A stretch of 64,000 nucleotides of DNA from Paenibacillus arenilitoris (lineage in GTDB: Bacteria > Bacillota > Bacilli > Paenibacillales > Paenibacillaceae). Location of the stretch: NCBI RefSeq assembly GCF_014705655.1, contig NZ_JACXIY010000020.1, positions 84,984-148,983 of the forward strand, read 5' to 3'. The notes beneath the pieces were generated by a model. It was not told the DNA's origin, made no database searches, and was given only the letters and a program-made list of their open reading frames with translations. This document shows positions 25,638 through 34,174 of this stretch, one piece after another; the first letter of the stretch is position 1; each line of letters opens with the position of its first letter. The position numbers were made by a program, and so were the translations under genes.

Positions 25638-26533
25638 GACCGCGGTTCGTCATCGCCCGGCTGCTGCAGGAAAGCAACCTGTCTGAGCGCCCTGCAAGCC
25701 TGCTCGTAACGGAATCTCAACCCTTCGGTAATGCCGTATGTATCGCGGATATCGTCGTCGCTCGCCGAACCGTACACGGTCAATAAAAGCGTCAAATGAA
25801 GCGCGGCGGCGAATATATCGATCGTATCCCCGTCCTCCCTCAGCATCCACTGATAAGCCGCCGTGCCGTATAGAAACTGAAGGCTTTCCTTCCACAATTC
25901 TCTGGCAAAATGAGGAAGCGTCGGATCCTCGATCTCGGCCACTTGCTCGGTCCGCTCCAGTATCCCGATGACCGGCTGCGGGAAATCGTCCATCGACAGC
26001 GGCGTGGCGTCCACCTCGAGCCGGACCGTCTCCCCTAGCCGGTCCATCGTCAGCGTTCCGGAGAAGCCCCGCTTGCGAAGACACTGCAGCGCCTTGAACT
26101 GCACCACGGGATGCACCTGGCTCGTGAGCAGCCAGTGCTTGATGGATTCGTTAACGTCCGGCGACTGGATATAGGCGGCCCTCTCGAGGGCCAGCAGCTG
26201 CTGATCGATCATCGGATGATGCTGCATGATGTAGAGCACCTGGTTGATATAGGCCTCATCCTGCTCGGAAGGATTGAGCAGCTGCTCGCGGAGCGAGTCC
26301 TCGTCCTCCTCCTCCCGCCCGTCGCCGGAGCCCGTACCGAGTCCGCCCGCGCCGGAATCCGGAAACGCCATCTCGAGCCAGGTCAGAAGGCTGTCCCACT
26401 CTTCGTAATGGCGCTCGTCCTCGCCCTGGCATTGCAGCAGGAAGCGAAGAAGCTCCTTGGCCTCCCCGTACTGCTCCGCCTCCAGCATGCGCGTCAGCTG
26501 GATTTGGTAATGATCCAGCATGCTCGGGAACAA
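25634..26533 (-). CDS. Conserved hypothetical protein upstream of tig
   Basis: An acidic protein of at least 299 residues. The N-terminal part looks like a TPR-type helical repeat (YQIQLTRMLEAEQYGEAKELLRFLLQCQG), then a Gly/Glu/Asp-rich linker (about 62-80), then a mostly helical body with a DEAYINQVLYIMQHHPMIDQQ stretch. It may correspond in position to B. subtilis ysoA, a TPR protein before tig, but I cannot show homology. The start is uncertain. The drawn start is TTG 26533 with only a weak AAGGA. The open frame runs on upstream with protein-like sequence to an ATC at 26581, which is preceded by AGAAGGCGG at ideal distance (see findings). Confidence 0.65.
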   Translation of the reverse strand: MFPSMLDHYQIQLTRMLEAEQYGEAKELLRFLLQCQGEDERHYEEWDSLLTWLEMAFPDSGAGGLGTGSGDGREEEDEDSLREQLLNPSEQDEAYINQVLYIMQHHPMIDQQLLALERAAYIQSPDVNESIKHWLLTSQVHPVVQFKALQCLRKRGFSGTLTMDRLGETVRLEVDATPLSMDDFPQPVIGILERTEQVAEIEDPTLPHFARELWKESLQFLYGTAAYQWMLREDGDTIDIFAAALHLTLLLTVYGSASDDDIRDTYGITEGLRFRYEQACRALRQVAFLQQPGDDEPRS

Positions 26534-26700
26534 ATATACGTTATCCTTGTTGTCACCCTGCGTATCATTGGGAGTCGTGATGGTAACACCGCCTTCTGGT
26601 CTTGCCGTATGTACATTCTTCTAATCTTGCGTTCGATTATACCATGTGCGGATGAAAGAAAAAACCAATACCGCTTTCGGTCGCGTTTTTTAAAATGGGC

Positions 26701-26730
26701 TTGCATATTGATCATTCGGTGTGATATATT
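26701..26730 (+). promoter_or_regulatory. Promoter of tRNA-Arg
   Basis: TTGCAT (26701-26706), 18-bp spacer, TATATT (26725-26730), ending 9 bp before the tRNA 5' end. Confidence 0.55.
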
Positions 26731-26739
26731 CTTACTTGT

Positions 26740-26816
<77 letters not shown>

Positions 26817-26836
26817 CTACCTATAACCTTTAACTT

Positions 26837-26859
26837 AAACCGCCCTCGGGCGGTTTTTC
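26837..26859 (+). terminator. Terminator after tRNA-Arg
   Basis: AAACCGCCC and GGGCGGTTT around a 2-base TC loop, with the T run continuing as TTTCTTTT. Confidence 0.85.
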
Positions 26860-26952
26860 TTTTGTCAAGCGGCCGGTTTTTCTCGAAAATGACAAAAAGT
26901 CCGCCGGCCCCGTCCTCTCGGTGGCGGAACCGGCGGCCGATGCCGACAAAAG

Positions 26953-27306
26953 CTAATGTTCCGGACGCCCCAGCAGATCGGCGAGCTCTCCCCTGACCTG
27001 TCCGAAGGAAAGCACCTGCTCCTTGAACGTTTCCCTGGCGCCCCAGTTCGTTTTCATATTGACGTTCAGGAAGAGGTCCACGGTTACGTCCTCGCAGACC
27101 TGATGCCTATTGCTGTCGAGCCAATCCGTCTCGGGCCGCGCGTCGCTGCGGACGACGGCCTGCATATCGAAATCATTGTCCTCGGACAGCGAGAAGTAGG
27201 CGAACAGCCGCCCCTCGCCCGTTTCGTCCGTCGCGACCTCCACCTCGCCGCAGCGGATGCCGTCCCGCACAGCGGAACGTCTTACGCGCGCTTCTGCAAC
27301 TTCCAA
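26953..27306 (-). CDS. Hypothetical protein
   Basis: A 117-residue acidic, soluble protein with no recognised domain. It starts with TTG 27306, preceded by GGGAGGCGAGGG, and lies 24 bp after the gene at 27331-27672, so the two probably form an operon. Visible stretches include RLFAYFSLSEDNDFDMQAVV and DVTVDLFLNVNM, which look like a small beta sheet. Codon use matches the neighbours. Function unknown. Confidence 0.55.
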   Translation of the reverse strand: MEVAEARVRRSAVRDGIRCGEVEVATDETGEGRLFAYFSLSEDNDFDMQAVVRSDARPETDWLDSNRHQVCEDVTVDLFLNVNMKTNWGARETFKEQVLSFGQVRGELADLLGRPEH

Positions 27307-27330
27307 CGCCCTCGCCTCCCGTCTCGATCG

Positions 27331-27672
27331 TTAAAACAGCTGCATCGACTCAATATGCCGCTTCGTCTCTTCCGATCCGTATTCGTACATCTTCTTGTAT
27401 ATGCGCTGGATTATTTCGTCGTACCCCGCATTCCGTTCGCCGTCGCCGGCCGTGCCGTACGGATGGGAGACAAAATGCCAAGTTTGCGCTTCATCCATGC
27501 TGGACAGCTCGTCGAACAGCTCCCGCAGCCGGATGTGCTCTCTTTCATTTAAATAAACCTCGAGCTCGTAAGCCGCCGCCTGCTGATCCTCCAATATTTG
27601 TCCCGCCTGAACGGATACGAAATATCGCTTCCGGTCGTCGTTGCCGTGCTCGCCCAGGTCTTTCTCGCTCAT
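27331..27672 (-). CDS. Hypothetical protein
   Basis: A 113-residue soluble protein. It starts MSEKDLGEHGNDDRKRYFVSV at ATG 27672 with a strong GGAAGGGGGG site. Residues 18-34 (RYFVSVQAGQILEDQQA) read as a beta strand then helix, and the rest is helical (IRLRELFDELSSMDEA, then YDEIIQRIYKKMYEY). I recognise no catalytic motif. It is the first gene of a two-gene operon with 26953-27306, divergent from asnB. Confidence 0.65.
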   Translation of the reverse strand: MSEKDLGEHGNDDRKRYFVSVQAGQILEDQQAAAYELEVYLNEREHIRLRELFDELSSMDEAQTWHFVSHPYGTAGDGERNAGYDEIIQRIYKKMYEYGSEETKRHIESMQLF

Positions 27673-27811
27673 GCTGCAATCCCCCCTTCCTGTTGGCTTC
27701 CGTTGCAGCCTCTTCTAGCATCCCCCTTCGGACAGACATTTTATCCCTTTTTTCCGCATATAACGGATATTATCGCTACCTTTAGACCAGCAAAAGAGAG
27801 GAATGAGAACG

Positions 27812-29656
27812 ATGTGCGGAATTACCGGCTGGATCGACTGGAACCGTGATCTCACGATGCAAAGCGAAAGCCTCGAGAAGATGACCGACACGCTCGCGCC
27901 GCGCGGCCCCGACGCCGCGGGCACCTGGATATCGGCGCATTGCGCTTTGGGCCACAGACGCCTGTCCGTTATCGACCCCGAGAACGGGGCCCAGCCGATG
28001 ATTCGTCATACGGGCGACGACAAGTACGTCGTCGTCTATAACGGTGAATTATATAACGCGCCGGAGCTGCGCAAGGAATTGGAGAGCAGGGGCAGAACGT
28101 TCTCCACAAGCTGCGACACCGAGGTGCTGCTGGTCGCTTTCATGGAATGGGGCAAGTCGTGCGTCGAGCGGTTTAACGGCATATTCGCTTTTGCGATCTG
28201 GGACGTAAGCGCCCAGGAGCTGTTTCTGGCGCGCGACCGGCTTGGCGTCAAGCCGCTGTTCTACAGCACGCGGGACGGACTGTTCATTTTTGGCTCGGAG
28301 CAAAAATGCATTCTGGCCCACCCGGCCGTTGAGCCGGAGGTCGGAGCGGAAGGATTGGCCGAAATTTTCATCCTCGGGCCCGCCCGCACCCCCGGCCATG
28401 GCGTATACAAGCAAATCGGCGAGCTGCGGCCGGGCAAATGCATGACCGTAAGCCGCGAAGGCGTACGAACCGTCACCTACTGGCAGCTTGATAGCAAGCC
28501 GCATGAGCAAACGACGGAGGAGACGGCCGAGCATGTCAAAGCGCTCCTCAAGGATACCGTGGAACGCCAGCTCGTTTCGGACGTGCCGGTCTGCACCCTG
28601 CTGTCCGGGGGCCTCGATTCCAGCGCTTTAACGACGCTCGCCGTGAACTATTACAATCAGACCGGCCAGGGCAGCGTGCATACGTACTCCGTCGACTACA
28701 GGGACAACGACAAGCATTTTCAGGCGCATGCCTTCCAGCCGAACAGCGACGCGCCGTGGATCGAGCGGATGACCTCGCATTTGGGAACGGTTCACCACGG
28801 GGTCCAGTTCGACACGCCCGAGCTCGTCCGTGCCCTGCATGCCGCGACCCTCGCGCGGGATTTGCCCGGCATGGCGGACGTGGACGCCTCGCTGCTGCTG
28901 TTCTGCCACGAGATCAAGAAGGACGCCACCGTGGCGATTTCCGGCGAGGCGGCCGACGAAATCTTCGGCGGCTATCCGTGGTTTCACCGGGAGGAGGCGC
29001 TGAACGCGGACACGTTCCCGTGGTCGCTCGCGTCCGCGATGCGCGCCGAGCTGCTGGCGCCGGACGTGGCGGCCTGGATCAAGCCGCTCGAATATATCGG
29101 CGACCGATACGCGGAGGCGATCGCGGAGACGCCGCATCTGGACGGCGAGAACGGGACGCTTCGCAAAATGCGCCAAATGTCTTATTTGAACATTACCAGG
29201 TTCATGCCGACGCTGCTCGACCGCAAGGACCGGATGAGCATGGCGGCCGGCCTCGAGGTCCGCGTGCCGTTCTGCGACCACCGCCTGGTGGAGTATGTCT
29301 GGAACATCCCTTGGGAAATCAAGACGTCCGGCGACCGGGAGAAGGGCATTCTCCGCAAGGCGCTGCGGGGCGTCCTGCCGGAAGACGTCCTGACCCGTAA
29401 AAAAAGCCCGTATCCGAAAACGCACAACCCGAATTATTTGACCGCCGTCAAAGGGCTTCTCCTCGAAGTGCTCGACGATCCGTCCTCCCCTCTCCTTCCT
29501 CTCATCAACGTGAAGAAGGTGCGGGAACTCGCCGAATCGGATTCCGCCAAGTCGAACATTCCCTGGTTCGGCCAGCTCATGTCGGGCCCGCAGCTGTTCG
29601 CGTATTTGTACCAGGTCAATGTATGGCTGAAGCAGTATAAGGTCGTCATCGCGTAA
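27812..29656 (+). CDS. asnB: Asparagine synthase (glutamine-hydrolysing)
   Basis: Makes asparagine from aspartate with glutamine as nitrogen donor. It has 614 residues. The start at ATG 27812 places the catalytic cysteine at position 2 (MCGITGW), which must be exposed by Met removal; the longer reading adds three codons that would block it. The class-II glutaminase domain covers about 2-200 (RGPDAAG, VVYNGELYN). The ATP-pyrophosphatase loop LLSGGLDSSAL is near 265, in the C-terminal synthetase domain. The length equals that of B. subtilis AsnO, the sporulation-linked paralogue, but sequence alone does not decide between AsnB and AsnO roles. Confidence 0.94.
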   Translation: MCGITGWIDWNRDLTMQSESLEKMTDTLAPRGPDAAGTWISAHCALGHRRLSVIDPENGAQPMIRHTGDDKYVVVYNGELYNAPELRKELESRGRTFSTSCDTEVLLVAFMEWGKSCVERFNGIFAFAIWDVSAQELFLARDRLGVKPLFYSTRDGLFIFGSEQKCILAHPAVEPEVGAEGLAEIFILGPARTPGHGVYKQIGELRPGKCMTVSREGVRTVTYWQLDSKPHEQTTEETAEHVKALLKDTVERQLVSDVPVCTLLSGGLDSSALTTLAVNYYNQTGQGSVHTYSVDYRDNDKHFQAHAFQPNSDAPWIERMTSHLGTVHHGVQFDTPELVRALHAATLARDLPGMADVDASLLLFCHEIKKDATVAISGEAADEIFGGYPWFHREEALNADTFPWSLASAMRAELLAPDVAAWIKPLEYIGDRYAEAIAETPHLDGENGTLRKMRQMSYLNITRFMPTLLDRKDRMSMAAGLEVRVPFCDHRLVEYVWNIPWEIKTSGDREKGILRKALRGVLPEDVLTRKKSPYPKTHNPNYLTAVKGLLLEVLDDPSSPLLPLINVKKVRELAESDSAKSNIPWFGQLMSGPQLFAYLYQVNVWLKQYKVVIA

Positions 29657-29665
29657 CCCAAAATC

Positions 29666-29727
29666 GAATAACCCCGGTCGCGGCCGCGTTCCTGCCATAA
29701 GCAGCGCGCCTGCGATCGGGGTTATTC
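29666..29727. terminator. Bidirectional terminator between asnB and rdgB
   Basis: GAATAACCCCG (29666-29676) and its complement (29717-29727) flank a GC-rich loop in the convergent gap. The minus-strand tail is GATTTT; the plus-strand tail is weak. Confidence 0.55.
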
Positions 29728-29758
29728 CGTTTGCTTGCCTCCGGCTCATGATCCGGAC

Positions 29759-30421
29759 TTAGGACTGCCCGAGCCGCGAAAGCAGCTTCCGCAGCGCTTC
29801 GCCGCGGTGGCTGATCCGCTGCTTCTCCTCCTTCGACAGCTCGGCCATCCCGCGGCCAAGAGCCGGCAGCCAGAAGAGCGGATCATAGCCGAAGCCGCCT
29901 GTTCCGTGCGGGCGGTCCGTAATAAAGCCGTCCACCGCTCCCTCCGCTTCGATAAAAGCGCCCGTTGCGGGATCGTACAAGGCAAGCGCGCACACGAACC
30001 GGGCTTTGCTGAGCAGCCGCGACCCGTCCGGAAGCGATTCGCGGCGCGCATCCGAACCGTCGTCTCCCAGCTTCCCGAGTTCCCGGAGCAGCTTCGCGTT
30101 ATTGGCTTCGTCCGTCGCGCCCTCGCCCGCGTACCTTGCGGAGTAGACGCCCGGCTCGCCCCCGAGCGCGTCCACGCGCAGGCCCGAATCGTCGGCCAGC
30201 ACCGGCACGCCGAGCGCGTCGCCGGCCGTCTTCGCCTTGATGCGCGCATTGGCCGCAAAGGTGTCCCCGTCTTCGACGATGTCGGGAATTTGCGGGTAAT
30301 CGAGCAGGCTCGCGGTTTGCTTCCCGAGCTGCTTCAGCGCATGGGCGAATTCTTTTGCCTTGCCGGCGTTTTTGGTCGCGACGACGATCACCTCATGCGA
30401 AAGAATCGAATGGTTCGTCAC
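29759..30421 (-). CDS. rdgB: XTP/dITP diphosphatase (RdgB/HAM1 family)
   Basis: Removes non-canonical purine nucleotides (ITP, dITP, XTP) by hydrolysis to the monophosphate. It has 220 residues from GTG 30421, chosen because GGAGG lies 9 bases upstream and the rph stop is 5 bp away. The family signature VVATKNAGKAKEF is at 13-25, LADDSGLRVDALGG near 78-91, ARYAGEGATD near 97, and the catalytic-region TGGFGYDPLFW near 160. The gerM-rph-rdgB cluster is the Bacillales arrangement (ysnA in B. subtilis). Confidence 0.95.
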   Translation of the reverse strand: MTNHSILSHEVIVVATKNAGKAKEFAHALKQLGKQTASLLDYPQIPDIVEDGDTFAANARIKAKTAGDALGVPVLADDSGLRVDALGGEPGVYSARYAGEGATDEANNAKLLRELGKLGDDGSDARRESLPDGSRLLSKARFVCALALYDPATGAFIEAEGAVDGFITDRPHGTGGFGYDPLFWLPALGRGMAELSKEEKQRISHRGEALRKLLSRLGQS

Positions 30422-30426
30422 GACGC

Positions 30427-31164
30427 TTACCCTCCGATCCGGTCGGCTAACGGTCCGAGCGACTCGATCTGCTTGCCGATCAGATCCGCGATGCCCGTCT
30501 CGCCGAGCGCCAGCAGCTCGCCCAGCTCTTCGCGCGAGAACGGGGCGTCCTCGCCCGTCCCCTGCACTTCGACGAATTTGCCGCTGCCGGTCATGACGAG
30601 ATTCATGTCTACTTTCGCCTTCGAATCCTCGTCGTAATTCAGGTCGAGCATCGCCTTCTCCCCGATGACGCCGACGCTGACCGACGCCAGGAAGTCGGTG
30701 ACCGGAAATTTGGCGAACGGCGATTTGTCCGACAGCTTGCCGATGGCCAGGCATAACGCGATGAACGAGCCCGTAATCGAGGTCGTTCGCGTGCCTCCGT
30801 CTGCCTGAATGACGTCGCAGTCAAGCGTAATCGTCCGCTCCCCGAGCGCCTGCAGGTCGACGACCGAGCGCAGCGCCCGGCCGATCAGCCGCTGAATTTC
30901 CATCGTGCGGCCGGTCAGCTTCCCCTTGGCCGACTCGCGGATATTGCGCGAATGCGTCGCGCGCGGCAGCATCGAATATTCCGCCGTAATCCAGCCCTTG
31001 CCTTGTCCTTTCATGAAAGGGGGCACGCGCTCCTCGACGCTGGCGGTGCAGATGACCTTCGTGTCGCCGACTTCGATCAGAACCGAGCCCTCCGCGTATT
31101 TATTAATCCCCGTCGATATCGTAACCGGCCGAAGCTGGTTCGTTTGCCGACCGTCCATTCGCAT
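30427..31164 (-). CDS. rph: Ribonuclease PH
   Basis: A phosphorolytic 3'-5' exoribonuclease that trims tRNA precursors. It has 245 residues from ATG 31164 (MRMDGRQTNQLRP), with GGGAGG 8 bases upstream. Signatures are GRQTNQLRPVTI, SVEERVPPF near 45, EYSMLPRATHSRNIRES near 65, and IQRLIGRALRSVVDL near 90. IQADGGTRTTSITGS holds the phosphate-binding RTTS near 125. It sits between gerM and rdgB. Confidence 0.96.
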   Translation of the reverse strand: MRMDGRQTNQLRPVTISTGINKYAEGSVLIEVGDTKVICTASVEERVPPFMKGQGKGWITAEYSMLPRATHSRNIRESAKGKLTGRTMEIQRLIGRALRSVVDLQALGERTITLDCDVIQADGGTRTTSITGSFIALCLAIGKLSDKSPFAKFPVTDFLASVSVGVIGEKAMLDLNYDEDSKAKVDMNLVMTGSGKFVEVQGTGEDAPFSREELGELLALGETGIADLIGKQIESLGPLADRIGG

Positions 31165-31318
31165 GTGAATGCCTCCCAAGAGTTCATAATTCGTCGATAT
31201 GTACTTTTTTGCCGTTATGCGGCCCTATCCGCAATCTTTCCTATTTTACCAAAGTGGAAATCGAATTGCATCCGCTTAGCCGGGAAACGGCAAAAAAGAG
31301 CTTCGGGAGGGACGCGAA

Positions 31319-31360
31319 AGGGCTGTTCCCCCAGGGTCTTCACCCCATGGGAACAGCCCT
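31319..31360 (-). terminator. Terminator of gerM
   Basis: A 12-bp stem, AGGGCTGTTCCC with its complement, and an 18-base loop. The minus-strand tail is only TTTCG. It lies 24 bp past the gerM stop and ahead of rph. Confidence 0.6.
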
Positions 31361-31383
31361 CCTATGCATGGATCCGCGCGCGG

Positions 31384-32445
31384 TTACGATTTAATCGCAT
31401 TCACGTGATGCGGCCTGCCTACCGGCTCGCTGTAGGATTTGTCATTGATGTCGACGATGTTGGTTTCGCCGTTGACCTTGATCTGCACCGTTTCCGCGCC
31501 CGGCGTGTTCTCGGTGACGGACAGCACGAGCGCCTGGAGCATTTCCGCAGGCAGCTTCTGCCCCTCCTGATACGTCTCGTCCTTCAGGTCGACCGTCACG
31601 ACCTTGCCCTCCTGCGCGATATTCGTCACTTCGACATCCGGCAAAATGACGCTGGTCAGCTCTTTCGTGTCGAGCGGGCCGGAGATCAGCTGCTCAAGCG
31701 CCGCCTGCGCCGGCGAATCCGAGCGCTCCACGAGCCTCGTAACCGGGACGTAATATTGCTCTTCGCTCAGCGTCTGTCCCGAGAAGTACAAGGTAACCGG
31801 CGTGGACTGCGCGTAATTGACGCCTTCCGCCGTTTCGATATTGATGCCGATATCCCGGGTGAGCGCCTCATCCAGCGGATAAGCGTCTACCGGCATTTCC
31901 GCCAGCTTGGCGCCCTCGTACCAAATTTCGACCCCTTCGATGCCGGGGATCGCCGTTAGCGTCCACGTGATCGCCTCTACGATCGAACGCTCGTCCTGCG
32001 CGTTGTAGCCGGCGAACGGCTCGGAAAATTCAACGACGGCGAGCTTCTGCTCTTTGTCGAAGGAATACGATTTGATTTGCGTTCCTTGCGGAATCAACGC
32101 GCGGAAATCTTCCGGAAGCTGGCTTGCGTAAGCGCCGTTCTCCACCATCATTTCGAGCGCCTTCTGCGCCGCGACCTCCCCTTCGCCGAGCGTCGTCAGT
32201 AGCGAGATCGGCGCCAGGTAGCCGTTGCGGTCCTCCAAATAAACGGTCATCTGCGTTTCTTGGCCTTGGCCTTGCTCCCCGGCCTGTCCGACTTCGCCGC
32301 CTTCGATTCCGTCCTCCGTCTCTACCTGCGGCGGATCGATCGACTTCCCCGTCTCCTGCGAGAAGAAGCTGCAGCCCGCCGTAAGAATGGGAAGCGCGAG
32401 CACGCCCGTCAACACTGCACCCCTAATCCATCTTTTCTGAACCAT
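31384..32445 (-). CDS. gerM: Spore germination/sporulation lipoprotein GerM
   Basis: A 353-residue lipoprotein with lipobox LTAGC (C25), a Gln/Glu/Gly-rich linker at about 30-65, and two tandem GerMN domains (about 65-200 and 205-335). Both domains contain the family pattern of a VYL/TLYFS strand, a long helix and VVEFS/VTVDL strands. In B. subtilis GerM is made in the mother cell and is needed for assembling the SpoIIIA-SpoIIQ channel and for normal germination. Its location upstream of rph and rdgB matches the Bacillales cluster. Confidence 0.93.
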   Translation of the reverse strand: MVQKRWIRGAVLTGVLALPILTAGCSFFSQETGKSIDPPQVETEDGIEGGEVGQAGEQGQGQETQMTVYLEDRNGYLAPISLLTTLGEGEVAAQKALEMMVENGAYASQLPEDFRALIPQGTQIKSYSFDKEQKLAVVEFSEPFAGYNAQDERSIVEAITWTLTAIPGIEGVEIWYEGAKLAEMPVDAYPLDEALTRDIGINIETAEGVNYAQSTPVTLYFSGQTLSEEQYYVPVTRLVERSDSPAQAALEQLISGPLDTKELTSVILPDVEVTNIAQEGKVVTVDLKDETYQEGQKLPAEMLQALVLSVTENTPGAETVQIKVNGETNIVDINDKSYSEPVGRPHHVNAIKS

Positions 32446-32485
32446 ATTGTCCTTTCCTCCCTAATTCAAGTTTAGCCTGGCGGCT

Positions 32486-32513
32486 TTGTACAACTCACTA
32501 TTTGTAGTACTAT
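32486..32513 (+). promoter_or_regulatory. Candidate sigma-A promoter of the YutG-like gene
   Basis: TTGTAC (32486-32491), 16-bp spacer, TACTAT (32508-32513) in the divergent gap with gerM. Confidence 0.35.
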
Positions 32514-32577
32514 GTATACGAGCCCTTCCTTGTTTTAGACCAGTTTTGTCCACAAAATCGTAAGGGAGAACAAAAAC

Positions 32578-33117
32578 ATGTCCAATCCTGAAATGTACAG
32601 CCTCAACAGCCGCAAAGTGGCGGAAGCGACGGACGAATGGCTCAAGAAACGCGGAGTGACGAAGGAAGCGATCGCAGAGCTCGTTCATTTTTTGCAGAAG
32701 GAATACTTCCCCGACTTGACGGCGGAGGACTGCATCGTCCACGTCGATGCGGTGCTGTCGAAGCGCGAGGTGCAAAACGCCGTATTGACCGGCATCCAGC
32801 TCGATATTTTGGCGGAGGAAGGCAAGCTCATGGCGCCGCTCCAGGATATGATCAAGCATGACGAAGGGCTTTACGGCTGCGACGAAATTTTGGCGCTTTC
32901 GATCGTGAACGTCTACGGAAGCATCGGGTTCACCAACTTTGGCTACATCGACAAGCTGAAGCCGGGCATTCTGGTCAGGCTGAACGATAAGAAGGACGGC
33001 GAAATCCACACCTTCCTCGACGATATCGTCGGCGCGATCGCAGCGTCCGCGGCAAGCCGGATCGCCCACCGCAAGCAGGCGGAGAGGGAAGGCGTAACGC
33101 AGCCTCCGCTCGATTAA
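32578..33117 (+). CDS. Phosphatidylglycerophosphatase A-like protein (YutG family), copy 1
   Basis: A 179-residue soluble-looking protein of the YutG/PgpA-like family. Conserved stretches are SKREVQNAVLTGIQLD near 62-77, GCDEILALSIVNVYGSIGFTNFGYIDK near 101-127, and HTFLDDIVGAIAASAASRIAH near 143-163. PgpA proteins remove phosphate from phosphatidylglycerophosphate, but the YutG branch is distant and lacks the membrane helices of true PgpA, so the activity is uncertain. A clear paralogue is at 62913-63407. It forms a pair with the downstream gene (19-bp gap). The ATG has AAGGGAG upstream. Confidence 0.8.
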   Translation: MSNPEMYSLNSRKVAEATDEWLKKRGVTKEAIAELVHFLQKEYFPDLTAEDCIVHVDAVLSKREVQNAVLTGIQLDILAEEGKLMAPLQDMIKHDEGLYGCDEILALSIVNVYGSIGFTNFGYIDKLKPGILVRLNDKKDGEIHTFLDDIVGAIAASAASRIAHRKQAEREGVTQPPLD

Positions 33118-33136
33118 GACAACGGGAGGGAACGGG

Positions 33137-33817
33137 ATGAATTACGAAATCTTGTATAGAGGCGCATTCGCGATGCTGAAGGTGAGGCTGAATCCCGGAG
33201 AGACGGTCAAAGCCGAGATGGGGGCGATGGTCTCCATGTCGCCGAACATCGATCTCAAAGGAACCGTCGACGGCGGATTCATGCGCGGACTCGGCAGAAT
33301 GCTCAGCGGCGAAACGTTCTTTTTCCAGGAACTAAGCGCGAATCGGGGGCAAGGAGAGGTGCTTCTTGCTCCCCCCTCCCTCGGGGATATCGAGGCGATC
33401 GAGCTCGACGGCTCCTATAAGCTGTTCGTCCAGAAGGACGGCTTCCTGGCCGGAACGAGCGGGATCGAGGTCAATACGAAGATGCAAAATTTGGGCAGAG
33501 GATTATTATCCGGCGAAGGCTTCTTCATCGTGGAGATCGGCGGCAGAGGCACCGTCTTCCTGTCGTCCTACGGCGCCATTCACGCGATTAACCTCGCGCC
33601 GGGCGAGGAAGCCGTCATCGACAACGGCCATCTGGTCGCATGGCCCGGCTATATGCAGTACAGCATCGACAAAGCAGCCAAAGGCTGGCTCTCCAGCATT
33701 ACGAGCGGCGAGGCGATCGTATGCCGGTTCCGCGGGGAAGGCGTCGTCCTCGTGCAGTCCCGCAACCCGTCGGGATTCGCCAATTGGCTGAAACGATTTT
33801 TGCCGAGGGGCAACTAG
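33137..33817 (+). CDS. TIGR00266/AIM24-family protein
   Basis: A 226-residue protein of a widespread beta-sandwich family of unknown function. It opens NYEILYRGAFAMLKVRLNPGETVKAEMGAMVSMSPNI, the typical start in which glycines and acidic residues precede a conserved AMVSM. RGLGRMLSGETFFF is near 50, SGEGFFIVEIGGRGTVFLSSYGAI near 126, and VIDNGHLVAWPGYMQYS near 157. There is no signal peptide. The ATG has GGGAGG upstream. It is likely co-transcribed with the YutG-like gene before it. Confidence 0.88.
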   Translation: MNYEILYRGAFAMLKVRLNPGETVKAEMGAMVSMSPNIDLKGTVDGGFMRGLGRMLSGETFFFQELSANRGQGEVLLAPPSLGDIEAIELDGSYKLFVQKDGFLAGTSGIEVNTKMQNLGRGLLSGEGFFIVEIGGRGTVFLSSYGAIHAINLAPGEEAVIDNGHLVAWPGYMQYSIDKAAKGWLSSITSGEAIVCRFRGEGVVLVQSRNPSGFANWLKRFLPRGN

Positions 33818-33858
33818 AGGCGCCGCGGCACCGGCAATCCTATATTTTTATTGCAAAA

Positions 33859-33900
33859 AAGCTGTCTCGGAAGGTTGTGATGCGACCTTGGAGACAGCTT
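33859..33900. terminator. Terminator after the TIGR00266 gene
   Basis: AAGCTGTCTC (33859-33868) pairs with GAGACAGCTT (33891-33900), with an inner AAGGT/ACCTT pair. A-rich sequence precedes and T-rich sequence follows, so it may act in both directions. Confidence 0.6.
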
Positions 33901-33934
33901 GCATTGTTTTGGCGCTGCTTTCTTAGACGGGAGG

Positions 33935-34121
33935 CTAATTTCAAAAAATGAAACTAAATCGATCATAGCTTCATTCCCTTACGATGTAGTATCAATAATT
34001 GAATTTAGATGGTACCATTCGGACATTTCCCTTCGATACTAACCGATTTAGATTCAAAATTTGAATTTAAACCACTAGTCTGCCTTCTTCTTTCGCTATT
34101 AGTTTCAGTTATTGAATTTAA
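33935..34121. repeat. Array of four 9-5-9 imperfect palindromes in a convergent gap
   Basis: Each unit has a 9-base left arm, a 5-base centre and a 9-base right arm, starting at 33935, 33986, 34048 and 34099 (steps 51, 62, 51). Left arms are CTAATTTCA, GTAGTATCA, TTAGATTCA and TTAGTTTCA. Right arms are TGAAACTAA, TGAATTTAG, TGAATTTAA and TGAATTTAA. The between-unit segments (28, 39, 28 bp) also resemble one another, sharing a TTCCCTT or TTCTTT-CG core. It fills the AT-rich gap between the TIGR00266 gene and the kinase gene, both of which point into it. No gene is seen in the 357-bp gap. Confidence 0.7.
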
Positions 34122-34174
34122 AATGACAATGCAGGAAACGTTCCGTGACACCGCTATTTTTTCAACTTACGCAA

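Noticed and set aside
33935..34121. CRISPR-like look of the palindrome array (23-bp repeats, 28-39-bp spacers)
   Set aside because: The repeats are too divergent, the spacers resemble each other, and no cas genes are present.
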